A stretch of DNA of 64,000 bases from the NCBI RefSeq assembly GCF_016741875.1, contig NZ_JAERRF010000038.1:1-64000 (forward strand), read 5' to 3'. Numbering within the stretch: position 1 is the first letter of the stretch; the number at the start of each line of letters is the position of its first letter. This document shows, one piece after another, positions 17,532-26,105 of this stretch. A program made the position numbers and the translations under genes. The notes below the pieces were generated by a model, which was given only the letters and a program-made list of their open reading frames with translations, did no database searches and was not told the DNA's origin. The stretch is from Streptomyces coffeae (GTDB lineage Bacteria > Actinomycetota > Actinomycetes > Streptomycetales > Streptomycetaceae).

Positions 17532-18779
17532 CTATGCGCCGACGGCGGCGGCCTGTGCCGCTTCGGTCAGCAGGACCAGAGCCTCATCGACGTCCTCGTC
17601 GGTCGCGACGATGGGAGGCAGCAGCCGGATCGTCGTTGGCCGCGTCATACAAGGAGAGACGACCAGGCCGCGTTCGGCGAGTCCGGTGAGCATGGCGCCG
17701 GCCAGCTCGGGCGAGTGGAGGTCGATGCCCCACAGCAGTCCGCGACCGCGCGTCTCCGCTACGACGTCTCCGTGCCGCTCCTGGATCGTGGCCAGCCCTG
17801 TGGCCATCGCAGTGGCGATGCGGACGCCGTCCTCGGCGTGCTTCTCGATCGTGTCCAGCGCCGTGGGGATCACTGCGGTGCCCAGCGGGTGACCACTGAA
17901 GGTCGCGGAGTGCATCATCGGGTCGGCGAGCAGGGGCTCGAAGAGCTGATCGGTGCCGACCGCGGCCGAGACCGGGACGACACCACCGCCCAGAGCCTTG
18001 CCGAGCAGCACACAGTCCACCGGCAGCCCCGCTTCCAGCGCCACCGAACGGGCACCACACCGCCGCAGCCCGATCTGGATCTCATCGGAGATGACGAACG
18101 CGCCGTGCTCGTGAGCATCCCGGCACCACTGCGCCAGGACCTGCTCGTCCAGCGGCCGCGCCCCGTTCTCGGCCTGGAGCGGCTCGAAGACGACGGCGGC
18201 GACCTCCTGTTCGCGCACGACACGCGCGACGGCCTCGGGATCGTCCGGCGAGACATGCACGACGCCCTGCAACAGCCAATCCAGACCCTTCTTCAACCGC
18301 GGGTTGTCGGTCAGTGCGAGGGCTCCGAGGGTCTTGCCGTGGAAGGCACCGTCGACCGCGATCACGGTCGCGCGGCTGGTGGCCATCCGGGCCAGCTTGA
18401 TGGACGCCTCGACGGCGTCGGCCCCGCCGCACCCGAAATAGACACGGCTGAGCGAGCCACCGAGGTATGCCGCGAGGCTCTCCGCGGCAAGCGGCGGGAC
18501 CGGGCTCTGGATGGACCTGGTCGACGTGGGCATCACGTCCAGCTGGGCACGTACCGCGTCGGCTATCGCGGGGTTCCGGTGGCCGAGCAGCGCGACGGCG
18601 TAAGAGCCGAAGTCCAGTACCGACCGGCCGTCCGAAAGCGTTACACGGCTTCCTGCGGCGGACGTCTCGACGGCTCCCTGCCCCATGAATTTGCCTGCCA
18701 TCGCGAGTGCGGGCGAGAAATGGCGCTTGACACGCCTGAATGTTTCTTTGGCAGCTGTCGATCGAGGGTCACTCACCAT
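17532..18779 (-). CDS. class III pyridoxal-phosphate aminotransferase
   Basis: A 415-residue omega-type aminotransferase. Visible elements are GCGGADAVEASIKLAR (phosphate cup), GAFHGKTLGALALT, ISDEIQIGLRRCG (cofactor Asp) and LLGKALGGG with the Schiff-base Lys. The expected reaction is conversion of the aldehyde made by the neighbouring thioester reductase to a primary amine. The start is ATG 18779 or GTG 18776; AAGGAGG lies just upstream. Such reductase/aminotransferase pairs also build cyclic imine alkaloids from linear polyketides, so the amine may cyclise. Confidence 0.9.
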   Translation of the reverse strand: MVSDPRSTAAKETFRRVKRHFSPALAMAGKFMGQGAVETSAAGSRVTLSDGRSVLDFGSYAVALLGHRNPAIADAVRAQLDVMPTSTRSIQSPVPPLAAESLAAYLGGSLSRVYFGCGGADAVEASIKLARMATSRATVIAVDGAFHGKTLGALALTDNPRLKKGLDWLLQGVVHVSPDDPEAVARVVREQEVAAVVFEPLQAENGARPLDEQVLAQWCRDAHEHGAFVISDEIQIGLRRCGARSVALEAGLPVDCVLLGKALGGGVVPVSAAVGTDQLFEPLLADPMMHSATFSGHPLGTAVIPTALDTIEKHAEDGVRIATAMATGLATIQERHGDVVAETRGRGLLWGIDLHSPELAGAMLTGLAERGLVVSPCMTRPTTIRLLPPIVATDEDVDEALVLLTEAAQAAAVGA

Positions 18780-18808
18780 GCCTCCTCCTTCAGGAGTTCG
18801 CCATTCCT

Positions 18809-19237
18809 CTACAGGTACAGGCTGCTGCTGAGAATTTGCTGCTGGTAGGCCCGCAACGACTTTTCCACCGCGGGGTGGATCATTTCAGCCACCATGGGGA
18901 GCCCGATGTCGAATTCCACATTCAGGTGGAGCGCCACGCCCTCGGTGTCCTCGAGAACTTGCCAATATCCCTCGTAGTGGGCGAGATCCCCTTCGGTCTG
19001 ACGAAACTCCCAGCGGAGCCGCTCGACGTCGATGATGTCCTCCTGATCCCACTCCATCTCCGAGCCCTTGAGCTCGACAACCCAGCTACTGGTGCGACGG
19101 CCGCCGCCCTCCTCGCCGGTGACGGTGACCTCGTTGACGCCGTCCAAGAAGGTCGGGAAGGTCTCACAGTCCAGAAGCACCTTCCACACCCGCTCGGTAG
19201 ATCCGGCACCCCTGCGGGTCACATTCAGTACGGCCAT
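18809..19237 (-). CDS. SRPBCC (polyketide cyclase / lipid-binding) protein
   Basis: A 142-residue START/Bet v 1-fold protein (Polyketide_cyc2-like): an N-terminal strand, helix (STERVWKVLLDCETFPTFL), several strands with WVVELKGSEMEW, and a long C-terminal helix (EMIHPAVEKSLRAYQQQIL). The fold makes a hydrophobic cavity, so it may bind or cyclise the lipid intermediate. It is the first gene of the 10.8-19.2 kb block, with AAGGAG 7 nt before its ATG, and TGTCA-type repeats 125-150 bp upstream. Confidence 0.8.
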   Translation of the reverse strand: MAVLNVTRRGAGSTERVWKVLLDCETFPTFLDGVNEVTVTGEEGGGRRTSSWVVELKGSEMEWDQEDIIDVERLRWEFRQTEGDLAHYEGYWQVLEDTEGVALHLNVEFDIGLPMVAEMIHPAVEKSLRAYQQQILSSSLYL

Positions 19238-19333
19238 GAATTTCTCCTTCGGGACACTTCAGAGGACGCATTCGAGACGGTTGGAAAAGACTGGAACCCC
19301 TGCCCATCGGTATGCGCATCCTAAGATGCGCGG

Positions 19334-19681
19334 TCACTCATCAGGGCAGCCAATGCCCATACCTGACATGCGTTTGACACGCTGACAGGCGCGGTCCGGG
19401 GCCAGGAGGAGGAAGTCCATGCGCTGCCGATACAGCGTGCCGGCCTGCTTACCGCTCTTGCGCGTGTACGGGTCGTAGTGCAAGCAGACCTGGGGGATCA
19501 GGGCGGGGCAACTCAAAGCCGCCGACTCAGCGTAGTGAGCGCGGTAGGTGCGCAGTGCCAGTTGTTCGGGCAACGAATCCAGCGACTTGTACAAGCGCCC
19601 GCAGAGGGCGTCTGCGAACAATCCCTGGCCCCGCAACGCCATCGATCGCTCGTGTTCAAGGCCCTGGGCGCCTCCCCCCAA
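19334..19681 (-). pseudogene. fragment of an AbiJ/DUF559-like hypothetical protein
   Basis: The segment containing VCLHYDPYTRKSG and RQRMDFLLLAPDR resembles the core of a streptomycete family with a nuclease-like RMDFLLLLP block, but the frame ends shortly after it where the family would continue. Its start lies within the terminator hairpin. Probably a decayed gene end. Confidence 0.4.
19362..19387 (-). promoter_or_regulatory. TGTCA repeats upstream of the amine block (possible SARP site)
   Basis: On the minus strand TGTCAGC, TGTCAAA and TGTCAGG follow one another at 8- and 11-bp spacing. SARPs bind heptamer direct repeats near 11-bp spacing, and the same TGTCAGG word recurs upstream of the pathway SARP at 49.2 kb. 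The site lies upstream of the SRPBCC gene. Confidence 0.4.
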
Positions 19682-19697
19682 AGGAGGCGCCCAGGGC
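19661..19697. terminator. strong hairpin terminator
   Basis: GCCCTGGGCGCCTCC and its perfect reverse complement form a 15-bp stem with a 7-nt loop, downstream of putP. It can end transcription from that gene. Confidence 0.8.
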
Positions 19698-19836
19698 CGG
19701 TCGCGGGTGGGCGAACCAGTCGGTCCGCCCTGCCGTCAGCACGCGTGGGTGCCCGACGAAGCAGCCCGCTTGCGGCAGGAGTTCACCAGGCACGCACCGC
19801 CGACGACGAACACCACGCCGCCTCCGGCGGTGATGC

Positions 19837-21363
19837 TCAGCTGACCGGCACCGTCGCCGTGGGCTCCTGCTCCATGGGTCCCGACCAGGTGCGGCGCGGC
19901 GGGCGGCCGACGAATGCGCCGAAGAGCAGCGTCGCCACGGTGGCCGCGAGCACCCCCGGCACCATCTCGTAGACGCCCGACTGCAGCGGACCGAGGAGCG
20001 GGTCGATGTGCTTCCACAGGACGACGGTGGCCGCTCCCGTCACGATGCCGGCCATCGCCCCAGCCCGCGTCATGCGCGGCCAGTAGAGCGACAGCAGGAT
20101 CACCGGCCCGAAGGCCGAGCCGAAGCCCGCCCAGGCGTACGCGACGATGTCCAGTACGGCACCGCCGCTGAGCGCGATGACGTAGGCCGCCACGGCGACG
20201 GCCACCACCGTCGCCCGAGCCGCCAGCACCATCGACGCATCAGAGGCCTGCCGGTTGACGAACGCCCGGTAGAAGTCCTCGGTCAGAGCCATCGCCGAGA
20301 CCAACAGCTGGCTGTCCGCGGTGGACTTGATCGCGGCGAGCACTCCGACCAGCAGGAGGCCTGCGACCCAGGGATTGACCAGCTGGGCGCAGAGCGCGAT
20401 GAAGACGGTCTCCGGATTCTTCAGCGGCTGGTCGAGCGCGGCGATCCCCACCAGCCCCACGGTCGAGGCGCCCGCCAGACAGACGACCACCCAAACCACA
20501 CCGATACGGCGGGCCCGGGGAATCTCGCGGGTGCTGCGGATACTCATGAAGCGCGCCAGGATGTGGGGCTGGCCGAAGTAGCCCAGTCCCCAGGCGAGCA
20601 GGGAGACCACCGCCACCGCACCGAGCGGCCCGGCGGAAGTCCACTGGCTGCCGTCGAATCCGGCCTGGCCCCCCATCTCCAACAGGGACGGAGTCTTGCG
20701 CGTCAGTACGCCGTGCAGCGCACCGAATCCGCCCAGCGTCGCGATGCCGATCGCCGGGAGTGCCGCGGCCGCGCAGAACATCATCGTCGCCTGCACCGAG
20801 TGAGTCGCACTCACCGCGCGGAAGCCGCCCAGCACGGTGTAGATCACGATCACCACGGCGAAGACGGTGAGCGCGAAGTCGAAGCCGCCACCGAAGATCT
20901 CCTCGAACAGCACACCCCCTGCCAGGAGACCGCTCGCCACGTAGACGGTGAAGAAGACGACGGTGACCGTTGCCGAGACCACGCGCAGCATTCTGCTGCG
21001 GTCCTCGAACCGCTCCTCCAGATAGGCCGAGAGGGTCTTCGCGTCACCGGCCAGCTCGGTGTATGTGCGCAATCGCGGTGCGACCAGGAGCCAGTTGAGG
21101 TAGGTGCCGATGGCGAGACCGACGGCGATCCACGAGGCGCCGATCCCGGCCGCATAGACGGCGCCGGGCAGTCCCAGGAACAGCCAGCCGGACATGTCAC
21201 TGGCTCCCGCGGACAGGGCCGCCATCGGCGCACTCAGCCGACGCCCGCCCAGCGCGAAGTCGGAGAACGTCAAGGTGTCCTGATACGTCAAGATACCCAC
21301 GAACACCATGGCGAGCAGGAATATCCCAAATGTGATCATGACGGGTACGATCAGGGGTGTCAC
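19837..21363 (-). CDS. putP: sodium/proline symporter
   Basis: A 508-residue SSS-family transporter with ~13 hydrophobic segments, close to the ~500 residues usual for PutP. Recognisable parts are SAGASDMSGWLFLGLPGA, WIAVGLAIGTYLNW, the GLGYFGQPHILARFMS block and KSTADSQLLVSAMALTEDFY. The open frame continues upstream to 21759, but that part encodes an IS630 transposase remnant, so GTG 21363 (GGGAG 8 nt upstream) is taken as the start. It probably imports proline with Na+ and has no clear link to the lipid pathway. Confidence 0.9.
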   Translation of the reverse strand: MTPLIVPVMITFGIFLLAMVFVGILTYQDTLTFSDFALGGRRLSAPMAALSAGASDMSGWLFLGLPGAVYAAGIGASWIAVGLAIGTYLNWLLVAPRLRTYTELAGDAKTLSAYLEERFEDRSRMLRVVSATVTVVFFTVYVASGLLAGGVLFEEIFGGGFDFALTVFAVVIVIYTVLGGFRAVSATHSVQATMMFCAAAALPAIGIATLGGFGALHGVLTRKTPSLLEMGGQAGFDGSQWTSAGPLGAVAVVSLLAWGLGYFGQPHILARFMSIRSTREIPRARRIGVVWVVVCLAGASTVGLVGIAALDQPLKNPETVFIALCAQLVNPWVAGLLLVGVLAAIKSTADSQLLVSAMALTEDFYRAFVNRQASDASMVLAARATVVAVAVAAYVIALSGGAVLDIVAYAWAGFGSAFGPVILLSLYWPRMTRAGAMAGIVTGAATVVLWKHIDPLLGPLQSGVYEMVPGVLAATVATLLFGAFVGRPPRRTWSGPMEQEPTATVPVS

Positions 21364-21567
21364 CACTGCTCCCTGGCTGCTGGGGTTCCATTCGAGGACG
21401 TAGCGGACCTGTGGCCCGTGGAAGTTGCCGCGGACGATGTGCGGCTGGGGCTGGCGTCGGTGGACGAACTTGCCTGTTTCAGGTGCGAGTTGGGCTTGGG
21501 TGTAGGTCTGCTGTGCATGGGCAGGTTGCGCTGGAGATCGGCGTTGATACCAGCTCATCGAGGTTGA

Positions 21568-21759
21568 GCCTGGTGAGTACGACGGCAGGAAGTGCGGGTC
21601 GATCAGGTCGGCGTGCTCGGACAGCCAGTCACGGACCGCGCGGGAGCAGTGGGCGGAGTGACCGCCCACGACGAGGTACACCTTGCGGTCGCAGTGACCG
21701 ATGAGCCGTTCCAGGGAGCGGCACACGATACCCGCGTCGAAGGTCTGCGTGAAGACCAT
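21568..21759 (-). mobile_element. IS630-family transposase remnant fused in frame upstream of putP
   Basis: Sixty-four codons match the C-terminal part of IS630 transposases (FDAGIVCRSLERLIGHCDRK, then AVRDWL and HFLPSYSPG). The usual VVDGH strand with a catalytic Asp reads VVGGH, and the following Glu motif is lost, so it is inactive. It abuts the LAL remnant. Confidence 0.7.
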
Positions 21760-21912
21760 GAAGTGCTTCCATCGAACCCGGACGCTGCGCGACCGCTAGG
21801 GGTGACGGGTCACCCGGGTCGTGTTACCCCGCTGAGATGAGCCTCGTTCGACTGCAGCTCGGGCCGCTCGACGAGGCCGAGGTCCGTCGGCGGCGGTGGA
21901 CCGTCGAGTCCG
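21757..21912 (+). pseudogene. LAL (large LuxR) regulator remnant 1
   Basis: Frame pieces LPSNPDAARPLG and, after a frameshift, VRLQLGPLDEAEVRR match the ATPase-to-helical region of LAL regulators (compare IRLRLGPLSEPEVRR in the intact gene at 59841). The first 83 bp (21764-21846) recur at 55747-55826. The rest is lost, with an IS605-type element lying just downstream. Confidence 0.65.
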
Positions 21913-22018
21913 GGGCTACCAGCCGGCGAACTCATCACCACGACCACAAAGACCCGGCCCAAGGGCAGGCCGCGCCCTGCTGGGGCGCACACGACGGTCT
22001 CCCGGAGATTGACGTGCT

Positions 22019-22150
22019 CCCTGGCCTAAAGTCCAGGGATTCCGGCCTGGGTTGTCTGACCCTTCCGGGGGCTTCCTGCTTCAACGCGCTGTGCCGGGAC
22101 TTTCGTCCTGGTCTCACCGGCGCTCCACAAGGCGTTGAGCGTCTCCGCCC
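22019..22150 (-). ncRNA. candidate omega-RNA / right-end hairpin of the IS605 element
   Basis: At the tnpB stop the minus strand can fold CCCTGG-(8 nt)-CCAGGG. In this family the guide (omega) RNA overlaps the tnpB 3' end and runs to the element's right end, so a transcript from ~22150 to ~22000 is expected. The 5' limit is a guess. Confidence 0.45.
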
Positions 22151-23279
22151 GTCCGGCGGCGACGATACGGCGTCCTTCGAAGAGGACGTTGCGGGCTGCG
22201 TTGTGGTCGCGGTCGTGCATGGTGCCGCACTCGCCGCACGTCCACTTTCGGATGTGCAGGGGCTTGGGGCCGTCCCGGAATCCGCAGGCCGAGCAGACCT
22301 GAGAGGACGGGAAGGCCCGGTCCACCGTGGCGAAGGTGCGGCCGTGCTTGACCGCCTTGTACTGGAGCATGCCGACGAACGCGGACCATCCCGCGTCGTG
22401 CACGGACTTGGCGAGGCGGGTGCGGCCGAGGCCGGACACCGCGAGGTCTTCCACATACACCGCTTGGTTGTCGCGAATGATCTGTGTGGATGCCTTGTGG
22501 TGCCAGTCCCGGCGCCGGTCGGCCACCTTGGCGTGCTGGCGCGCGACTTTGATGCGGGCCTTGGCCCGGTTCTTCGATCCCCTGGCCTTGCGGGACAGCG
22601 CCCGCTGTAGACGCTTGAGTTTCTTCTCGGCCCGGCGCAGGAAGCGGGGGCTGTCGATCTTCCGGCCGTCGGACAGGACCGCGAAGGCGGACAGGCCGAG
22701 GTCGATACCGGTGTCGGTCTCCGCCTGCGGGAGGATGTCCGGCTCGGTGTCCACGACGAAGCTGAGGAAGTACCGGCCGGAGCTGTCTTTGGTGATGGTC
22801 AGGGACGTGGGTGCGGCCGGCAGTCGGCGGGACCATGTGACGTTGAGGTTGCCGACCTTGGCCACGTACACCGTGCCGTTCTCCTGAAGGGAGAAGGCGT
22901 TGGTGTTGAGGCGGATCGACTGCCGGGTGCCTTTCTTCGACTTGTACCGGGACGGCCCGACCTTCCGGCCCTGCCGCTTGCCCTTGAGGCTGTCGAAGAA
23001 GTTCTTGCAGGCGGCGTCGAGGTCCCGAAGCGACTGTTGCAGGACGACCGCCGACACATCGGCGAGCCAGGCCCGTTCGGCGGTGCGCTTGGCCTGGGTG
23101 ATGCGAAGCCGGGACAACTCCGCCGACTTCACATACGGCAGCCCCGCTGCGTGTGCTTCCTTGCGGTCGCGCAGGCAGTCGTTCCACACCACGCGGGCGC
23201 ATCCGAACGCACTCGCCAGCGCACGGCGCTGGGTGGCATCCGGGTAGGCCCGGTAGTTGTAGCGGAGTTGCACATCCAC
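22026..23279 (-). CDS. tnpB: TnpB RNA-guided nuclease (OrfB, IS605 family)
   Basis: A 417-residue protein, full length for TnpB. The RuvC-type catalytic residues are present: Asp in TGIDLGLSAFAV, Glu in AVYVEDLAVSG, Asp in HDRDHNAARNV. A zinc ribbon CSACG...CGECG lies between the last two. The N-terminal helix-turn-helix region starts VQLRYNYRAYPDATQRRAL. GTG 23279 is used; the frame continues to 23414 but that part overlaps tnpA on the other strand. TnpB cuts DNA next to a transposon-associated motif using an RNA from the element end and helps retain the element. Confidence 0.9.
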   Translation of the reverse strand: MDVQLRYNYRAYPDATQRRALASAFGCARVVWNDCLRDRKEAHAAGLPYVKSAELSRLRITQAKRTAERAWLADVSAVVLQQSLRDLDAACKNFFDSLKGKRQGRKVGPSRYKSKKGTRQSIRLNTNAFSLQENGTVYVAKVGNLNVTWSRRLPAAPTSLTITKDSSGRYFLSFVVDTEPDILPQAETDTGIDLGLSAFAVLSDGRKIDSPRFLRRAEKKLKRLQRALSRKARGSKNRAKARIKVARQHAKVADRRRDWHHKASTQIIRDNQAVYVEDLAVSGLGRTRLAKSVHDAGWSAFVGMLQYKAVKHGRTFATVDRAFPSSQVCSACGFRDGPKPLHIRKWTCGECGTMHDRDHNAARNVLFEGRRIVAAGRAETLNALWSAGETRTKVPAQRVEAGSPRKGQTTQAGIPGL

Positions 23280-23305
23280 GATGCTACTACGATTGGTCTC
23301 ATTGG

Positions 23306-23716
23306 ATGAGCAGAATACTATCAGCGGGGCAGCATGTTGTTTCGGCGATGCATGTGCATTTGGTCTTTGTGACGAAGTACCGGCGCGGGGTGTTTGACGA
23401 CGAGATGCTGACACGCTGCGAAGAGATCATGCGCAAGGTGTGCGAGGACTTCGAGGCGGAGCTGAAGGAGTTCAACGGTGAACGCGATCACGTCCACCTC
23501 CTGATCAACTACCCGCCCAAGGTCGCCGTCTCCAAGCTGGTCAACAGCCTCAAGGGCGTCTCCGCCCGCCGGATACGACAGGAGTTCACCGGCCGGATCA
23601 ACCGCGCCATCATGTACGGACACCTGTGGTCGCCCTCGTATTTCTCCGCATCGTGCGGCGGAGCACCGTTGGCGATCGTCCGCCAGTACATCGAGCAGCA
23701 AAAACGTCCGCTCTAA
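23306..23716 (+). CDS. tnpA: IS200/IS605 Y1 transposase
   Basis: A 136-residue single-strand DNA transposase. The HUH motif is in DHVHLLINYPP and the catalytic Tyr in IVRQYIEQQ near the C-terminus; VHLVFVTKYRRGVF and SKLVNSLKGVSARRIR are also typical. It is divergent from tnpB with 26 bp between the chosen starts. It looks intact. Confidence 0.9.
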   Translation: MSRILSAGQHVVSAMHVHLVFVTKYRRGVFDDEMLTRCEEIMRKVCEDFEAELKEFNGERDHVHLLINYPPKVAVSKLVNSLKGVSARRIRQEFTGRINRAIMYGHLWSPSYFSASCGGAPLAIVRQYIEQQKRPL

Positions 23717-23750
23717 AGTGCACGTCAGAGCAGCCTTGAGATGCATTCAT

Positions 23751-23770
23751 CCCCGGCGTGAACGCCGGGG
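23751..23770. terminator. hairpin at the tnpA end of the element
   Basis: CCCCGGCG, a 4-nt TGAA loop and CGCCGGGG form an 8-bp stem followed by CTTTCT. It can serve both as the subterminal hairpin recognised by TnpA and as a terminator. Confidence 0.65.
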
Positions 23771-23788
23771 CTTTCTGCAAGAGTCCCG

Positions 23789-24037
23789 GTAACTCCCATG
23801 CAGGGAGCCTAAGTTCGTAGCACCTCCGGACGCGCTGTCGTCCCGAGGCAGCACGGCGTCGGAAGGAGAAGCCGGCACGGTGCCGCCACGGCAGGCGGGG
23901 CGCGGCGCGTGTGGTCACCCTCCCCTGACCGACGGCGGGTGAGAGACGCCCGCCCGGTACGATCACCGTCATCCCCTGTCGACCGGTAACGGCGGAGGCC
24001 CAACCGCACCAGGCGGCTGGGGGCGGCCCGGCCTTGG
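23789..24037 (+). repeat. dispersed repeat A, copy 1 (~240 bp)
   Basis: Recurs in direct orientation at 56151-56399. The CTAAGTTCGTAGCACCTCC block and most of the following ~200 bp are conserved with small indels. In both places it lies downstream of a LAL remnant, so it looks like 3' flank of an ancestral duplicated LAL gene. Confidence 0.85.
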
Positions 24038-24057
24038 AGTACCGGTTCGCGGGGCGG

Positions 24058-25533
24058 TCAGGTCTTGACCGGTTCCTCGGCGCAGGGTTCCTCAGTGGTT
24101 GCGGCGCTCCCGTTGGGCCGGGGCTTGCGCGGGATGGGCAGGCCGCAGAGGGCGCCGAAAAGCACCACTCCCACGCCGACCCACACCGCGGGGTGCAGTC
24201 CGTCGACGAAGGCCGGGGCGCTGCGGTCGTTGCCGCTGTTGGCGAAGACGGTGCTCAGGACGGCGATGCCGAGGGCGCCGCCGATCTCGCGGAAGGTGGC
24301 GTTGGCACCGGACGCCTTGCCCTCGTGCTCCCTGGAGACCGATGCCAGTACGACCGCCGCGGTGGGCGCGATGGCGAAGCCCATGCCCGTACCGCCGAGG
24401 ATCATGGCGGTGACGAACTTGGAGTAGGGGGTGTCGTCGGTGGCCACCAGGTTGATCCAGGCGAGACCGACGGCCTGCAGGAAAAGACCGAGGGCCATCA
24501 GGCGTCCACCGCCGACCTTGTCGGTCAATATGCCGGCGATCGGGGCGATGACCATGGGCATCAGTGTCCAGGCCAAGGTCAGCACGCCCGCGTGCAGGGG
24601 GGTGCGCGCAGGGGCGATCTGAAGGTATTGCGCGAGCAGAAAGATGGAGCCAAAGACCCCGAAGTACATGGTCGCCGAGACGACGTTGCTCAGCACGAAG
24701 GCGCGGGACCGGTAGAAGCCGAGCGGCAGAAGGGGGCTGGGGGCTCGGCGCTCCCACAGGATGAACAGCACGAGCAGCATCGCGCCCGCGGCGAACATGC
24801 CCAGGATGCGGCCCGAAGCCCAACCGTCCTGCTCGCCGTTGACGATCGCCCAGACGATCCCGAAGAGTGCGCCGGTGGCGAGCACCATGCCCGGCAGGTC
24901 GACCCGGGTGTCGGGCACCGAGCTCTCTTTGAGTGCCCATAGCGCCAGCGGTACGGCCACCACGCCGACGGGCACGTTGACCCAGAAGATCCATTGCCAG
25001 TCCAGGCCGTCGACCACGGCACCGCCCACCACCGGCCCGCCCGCCACGGCCAGACCGCTGATGCCGGACCAGAGGCCGAGCGCCAGGCCGCGCTTGCGCT
25101 CGGGGACGGCCGCCGCGAGCAGCGTCAGGGACAACGGCATGACGGCCGCGGCCCCGAAGCCCTGAAGGGTGCGCCCGGCGATGAGCTGGCCGGTGGTTTC
25201 GGCGAGGCCGCAGGCGACGGACGAGGCGGTGAAGACGATGATGCCGAGGACGAAGACCTTGCGCCGTCCGAAGCGGTCGCCGAGCCCGGCGGCGGTCAGC
25301 AGGAGGCAGGCGAAGGTCAGGACGTAGGCGTTGACGAACCACTGGAGGTCGGAGGTGGACGCCTTCAACTCGACGGCCAGGGTCCGCAGCGCCGTGGAGA
25401 CGACCAGGTTGTCCAGCGCCACCATGAACATCGGGACGCTGCACGCGACGATGGTCAGCCACGCAGGGACGGTGCGCCCCCCGGGAGCCTGGGCAGGTGC
25501 CTCACCTGCGGATTTCAGCATGGTCATGCGCAA
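24058..25533 (-). CDS. MFS drug exporter, DHA2 (14-TMS) family
   Basis: A 491-residue proton-driven exporter of the EmrB/QacA type with 14 hydrophobic segments. Motif A reads GLGDRFGRRKVF, the motif C region is SGLAVAGGPVVGGAVVDGLDWQWIFWVNVP, and MVALDNLVVSTALRTL marks TMS1. It is encoded 113 bp downstream of the small ABM-fold gene and under probable control of the divergent MerR protein. It could export the pathway product or an unrelated toxic compound; the position between the two biosynthetic blocks favours the first (inference). Confidence 0.9.
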   Translation of the reverse strand: MRMTMLKSAGEAPAQAPGGRTVPAWLTIVACSVPMFMVALDNLVVSTALRTLAVELKASTSDLQWFVNAYVLTFACLLLTAAGLGDRFGRRKVFVLGIIVFTASSVACGLAETTGQLIAGRTLQGFGAAAVMPLSLTLLAAAVPERKRGLALGLWSGISGLAVAGGPVVGGAVVDGLDWQWIFWVNVPVGVVAVPLALWALKESSVPDTRVDLPGMVLATGALFGIVWAIVNGEQDGWASGRILGMFAAGAMLLVLFILWERRAPSPLLPLGFYRSRAFVLSNVVSATMYFGVFGSIFLLAQYLQIAPARTPLHAGVLTLAWTLMPMVIAPIAGILTDKVGGGRLMALGLFLQAVGLAWINLVATDDTPYSKFVTAMILGGTGMGFAIAPTAAVVLASVSREHEGKASGANATFREIGGALGIAVLSTVFANSGNDRSAPAFVDGLHPAVWVGVGVVLFGALCGLPIPRKPRPNGSAATTEEPCAEEPVKT

Positions 25534-25646
25534 TCAATCCTCAGCTTGGTCTCGTCCGGGCGAGGTAGGGAGAAGCAGGTACGGGGAGGGCAGAGAGGGC
25601 TCCCGGCCCGGGAGCGGGGGTCCCCCGGACCGGGAGGCTTGGGTGG

Positions 25647-26087
25647 TCAGTTCTGGGAACCCGCCGCGGCCCCGTCCGCGCCGCACTCGGCGTCCACGGC
25701 GCGCTTGGCGCGCAGTCGGAGCCTGGCGTCGTCCCACGTGACGGGGAGGTCCTCGACGGGCACCTGCCAGAAGTCGAAGGTCGACCTCCGCATGGTGGAG
25801 CGCAGGCCGGTCATGATGGTGCGGTGCGGTTCGGCACTGGCGTAGGTGTAGAGCGCCTCCTGGCTCTCCCAAGCGGAGAGCGTGAAGAAGGTGCGCTTCA
25901 GCGGCTGCGCGATGAGTGAGGCACCGAGCGCGCCGGGTGCCTTCTTCACCTGTCTCCAGGCGCTGAGGGACTTCAGGAAGAAGCGCGGCACGTCACGCAT
26001 CGAGCGCACCTCGAATCGGGATGCCATGACCAGCGCCCGCGTCCCGGGAGTGGCCGGATTCGGAGTAGTCCAGGGAAGTGTCGGCAC
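25647..26087 (-). CDS. ABM-fold (DUF3291-like) putative monooxygenase
   Basis: A 146-residue protein of the dimeric alpha-beta barrel class: SRFEVRSMRDVPRFFLKSL, KRTFFTLSAWESQEALYTYA, EPHRTIMTGLRSTM and FDFWQV. Small proteins of this fold include cofactor-free monooxygenases and heme-degrading enzymes. GTG 26087 is used because the preceding residues fit the family N-terminus. It is first in an apparent two-gene operon with the MFS exporter and divergent from merR. Confidence 0.7.
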   Translation of the reverse strand: MPTLPWTTPNPATPGTRALVMASRFEVRSMRDVPRFFLKSLSAWRQVKKAPGALGASLIAQPLKRTFFTLSAWESQEALYTYASAEPHRTIMTGLRSTMRRSTFDFWQVPVEDLPVTWDDARLRLRAKRAVDAECGADGAAAGSQN

Positions 26088-26105
26088 CGTGCCGCCCTTC
26101 TATGC

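Larger units (their letters stand above)
22000..23780. mobile_element. IS200/IS605-family element with divergent tnpA and tnpB
   Basis: An apparently complete element. It contains a minus-strand tnpB, a plus-strand Y1 transposase tnpA, and subterminal hairpins at 22019-22040 and 23751-23770 in place of inverted repeats. Exact ends cannot be set by eye. Flanking sequence after ~23789 rejoins a repeat that is uninterrupted at 56151-56399, so the element lies between two parts of that duplicated segment. Confidence 0.85.

Noticed and set aside
19837..21759. A 640-residue transposase-symporter fusion
   Set aside because: The upstream part is a dead IS630 fragment. A GTG with a ribosome site at the expected PutP N-terminus gives a normal-length symporter.
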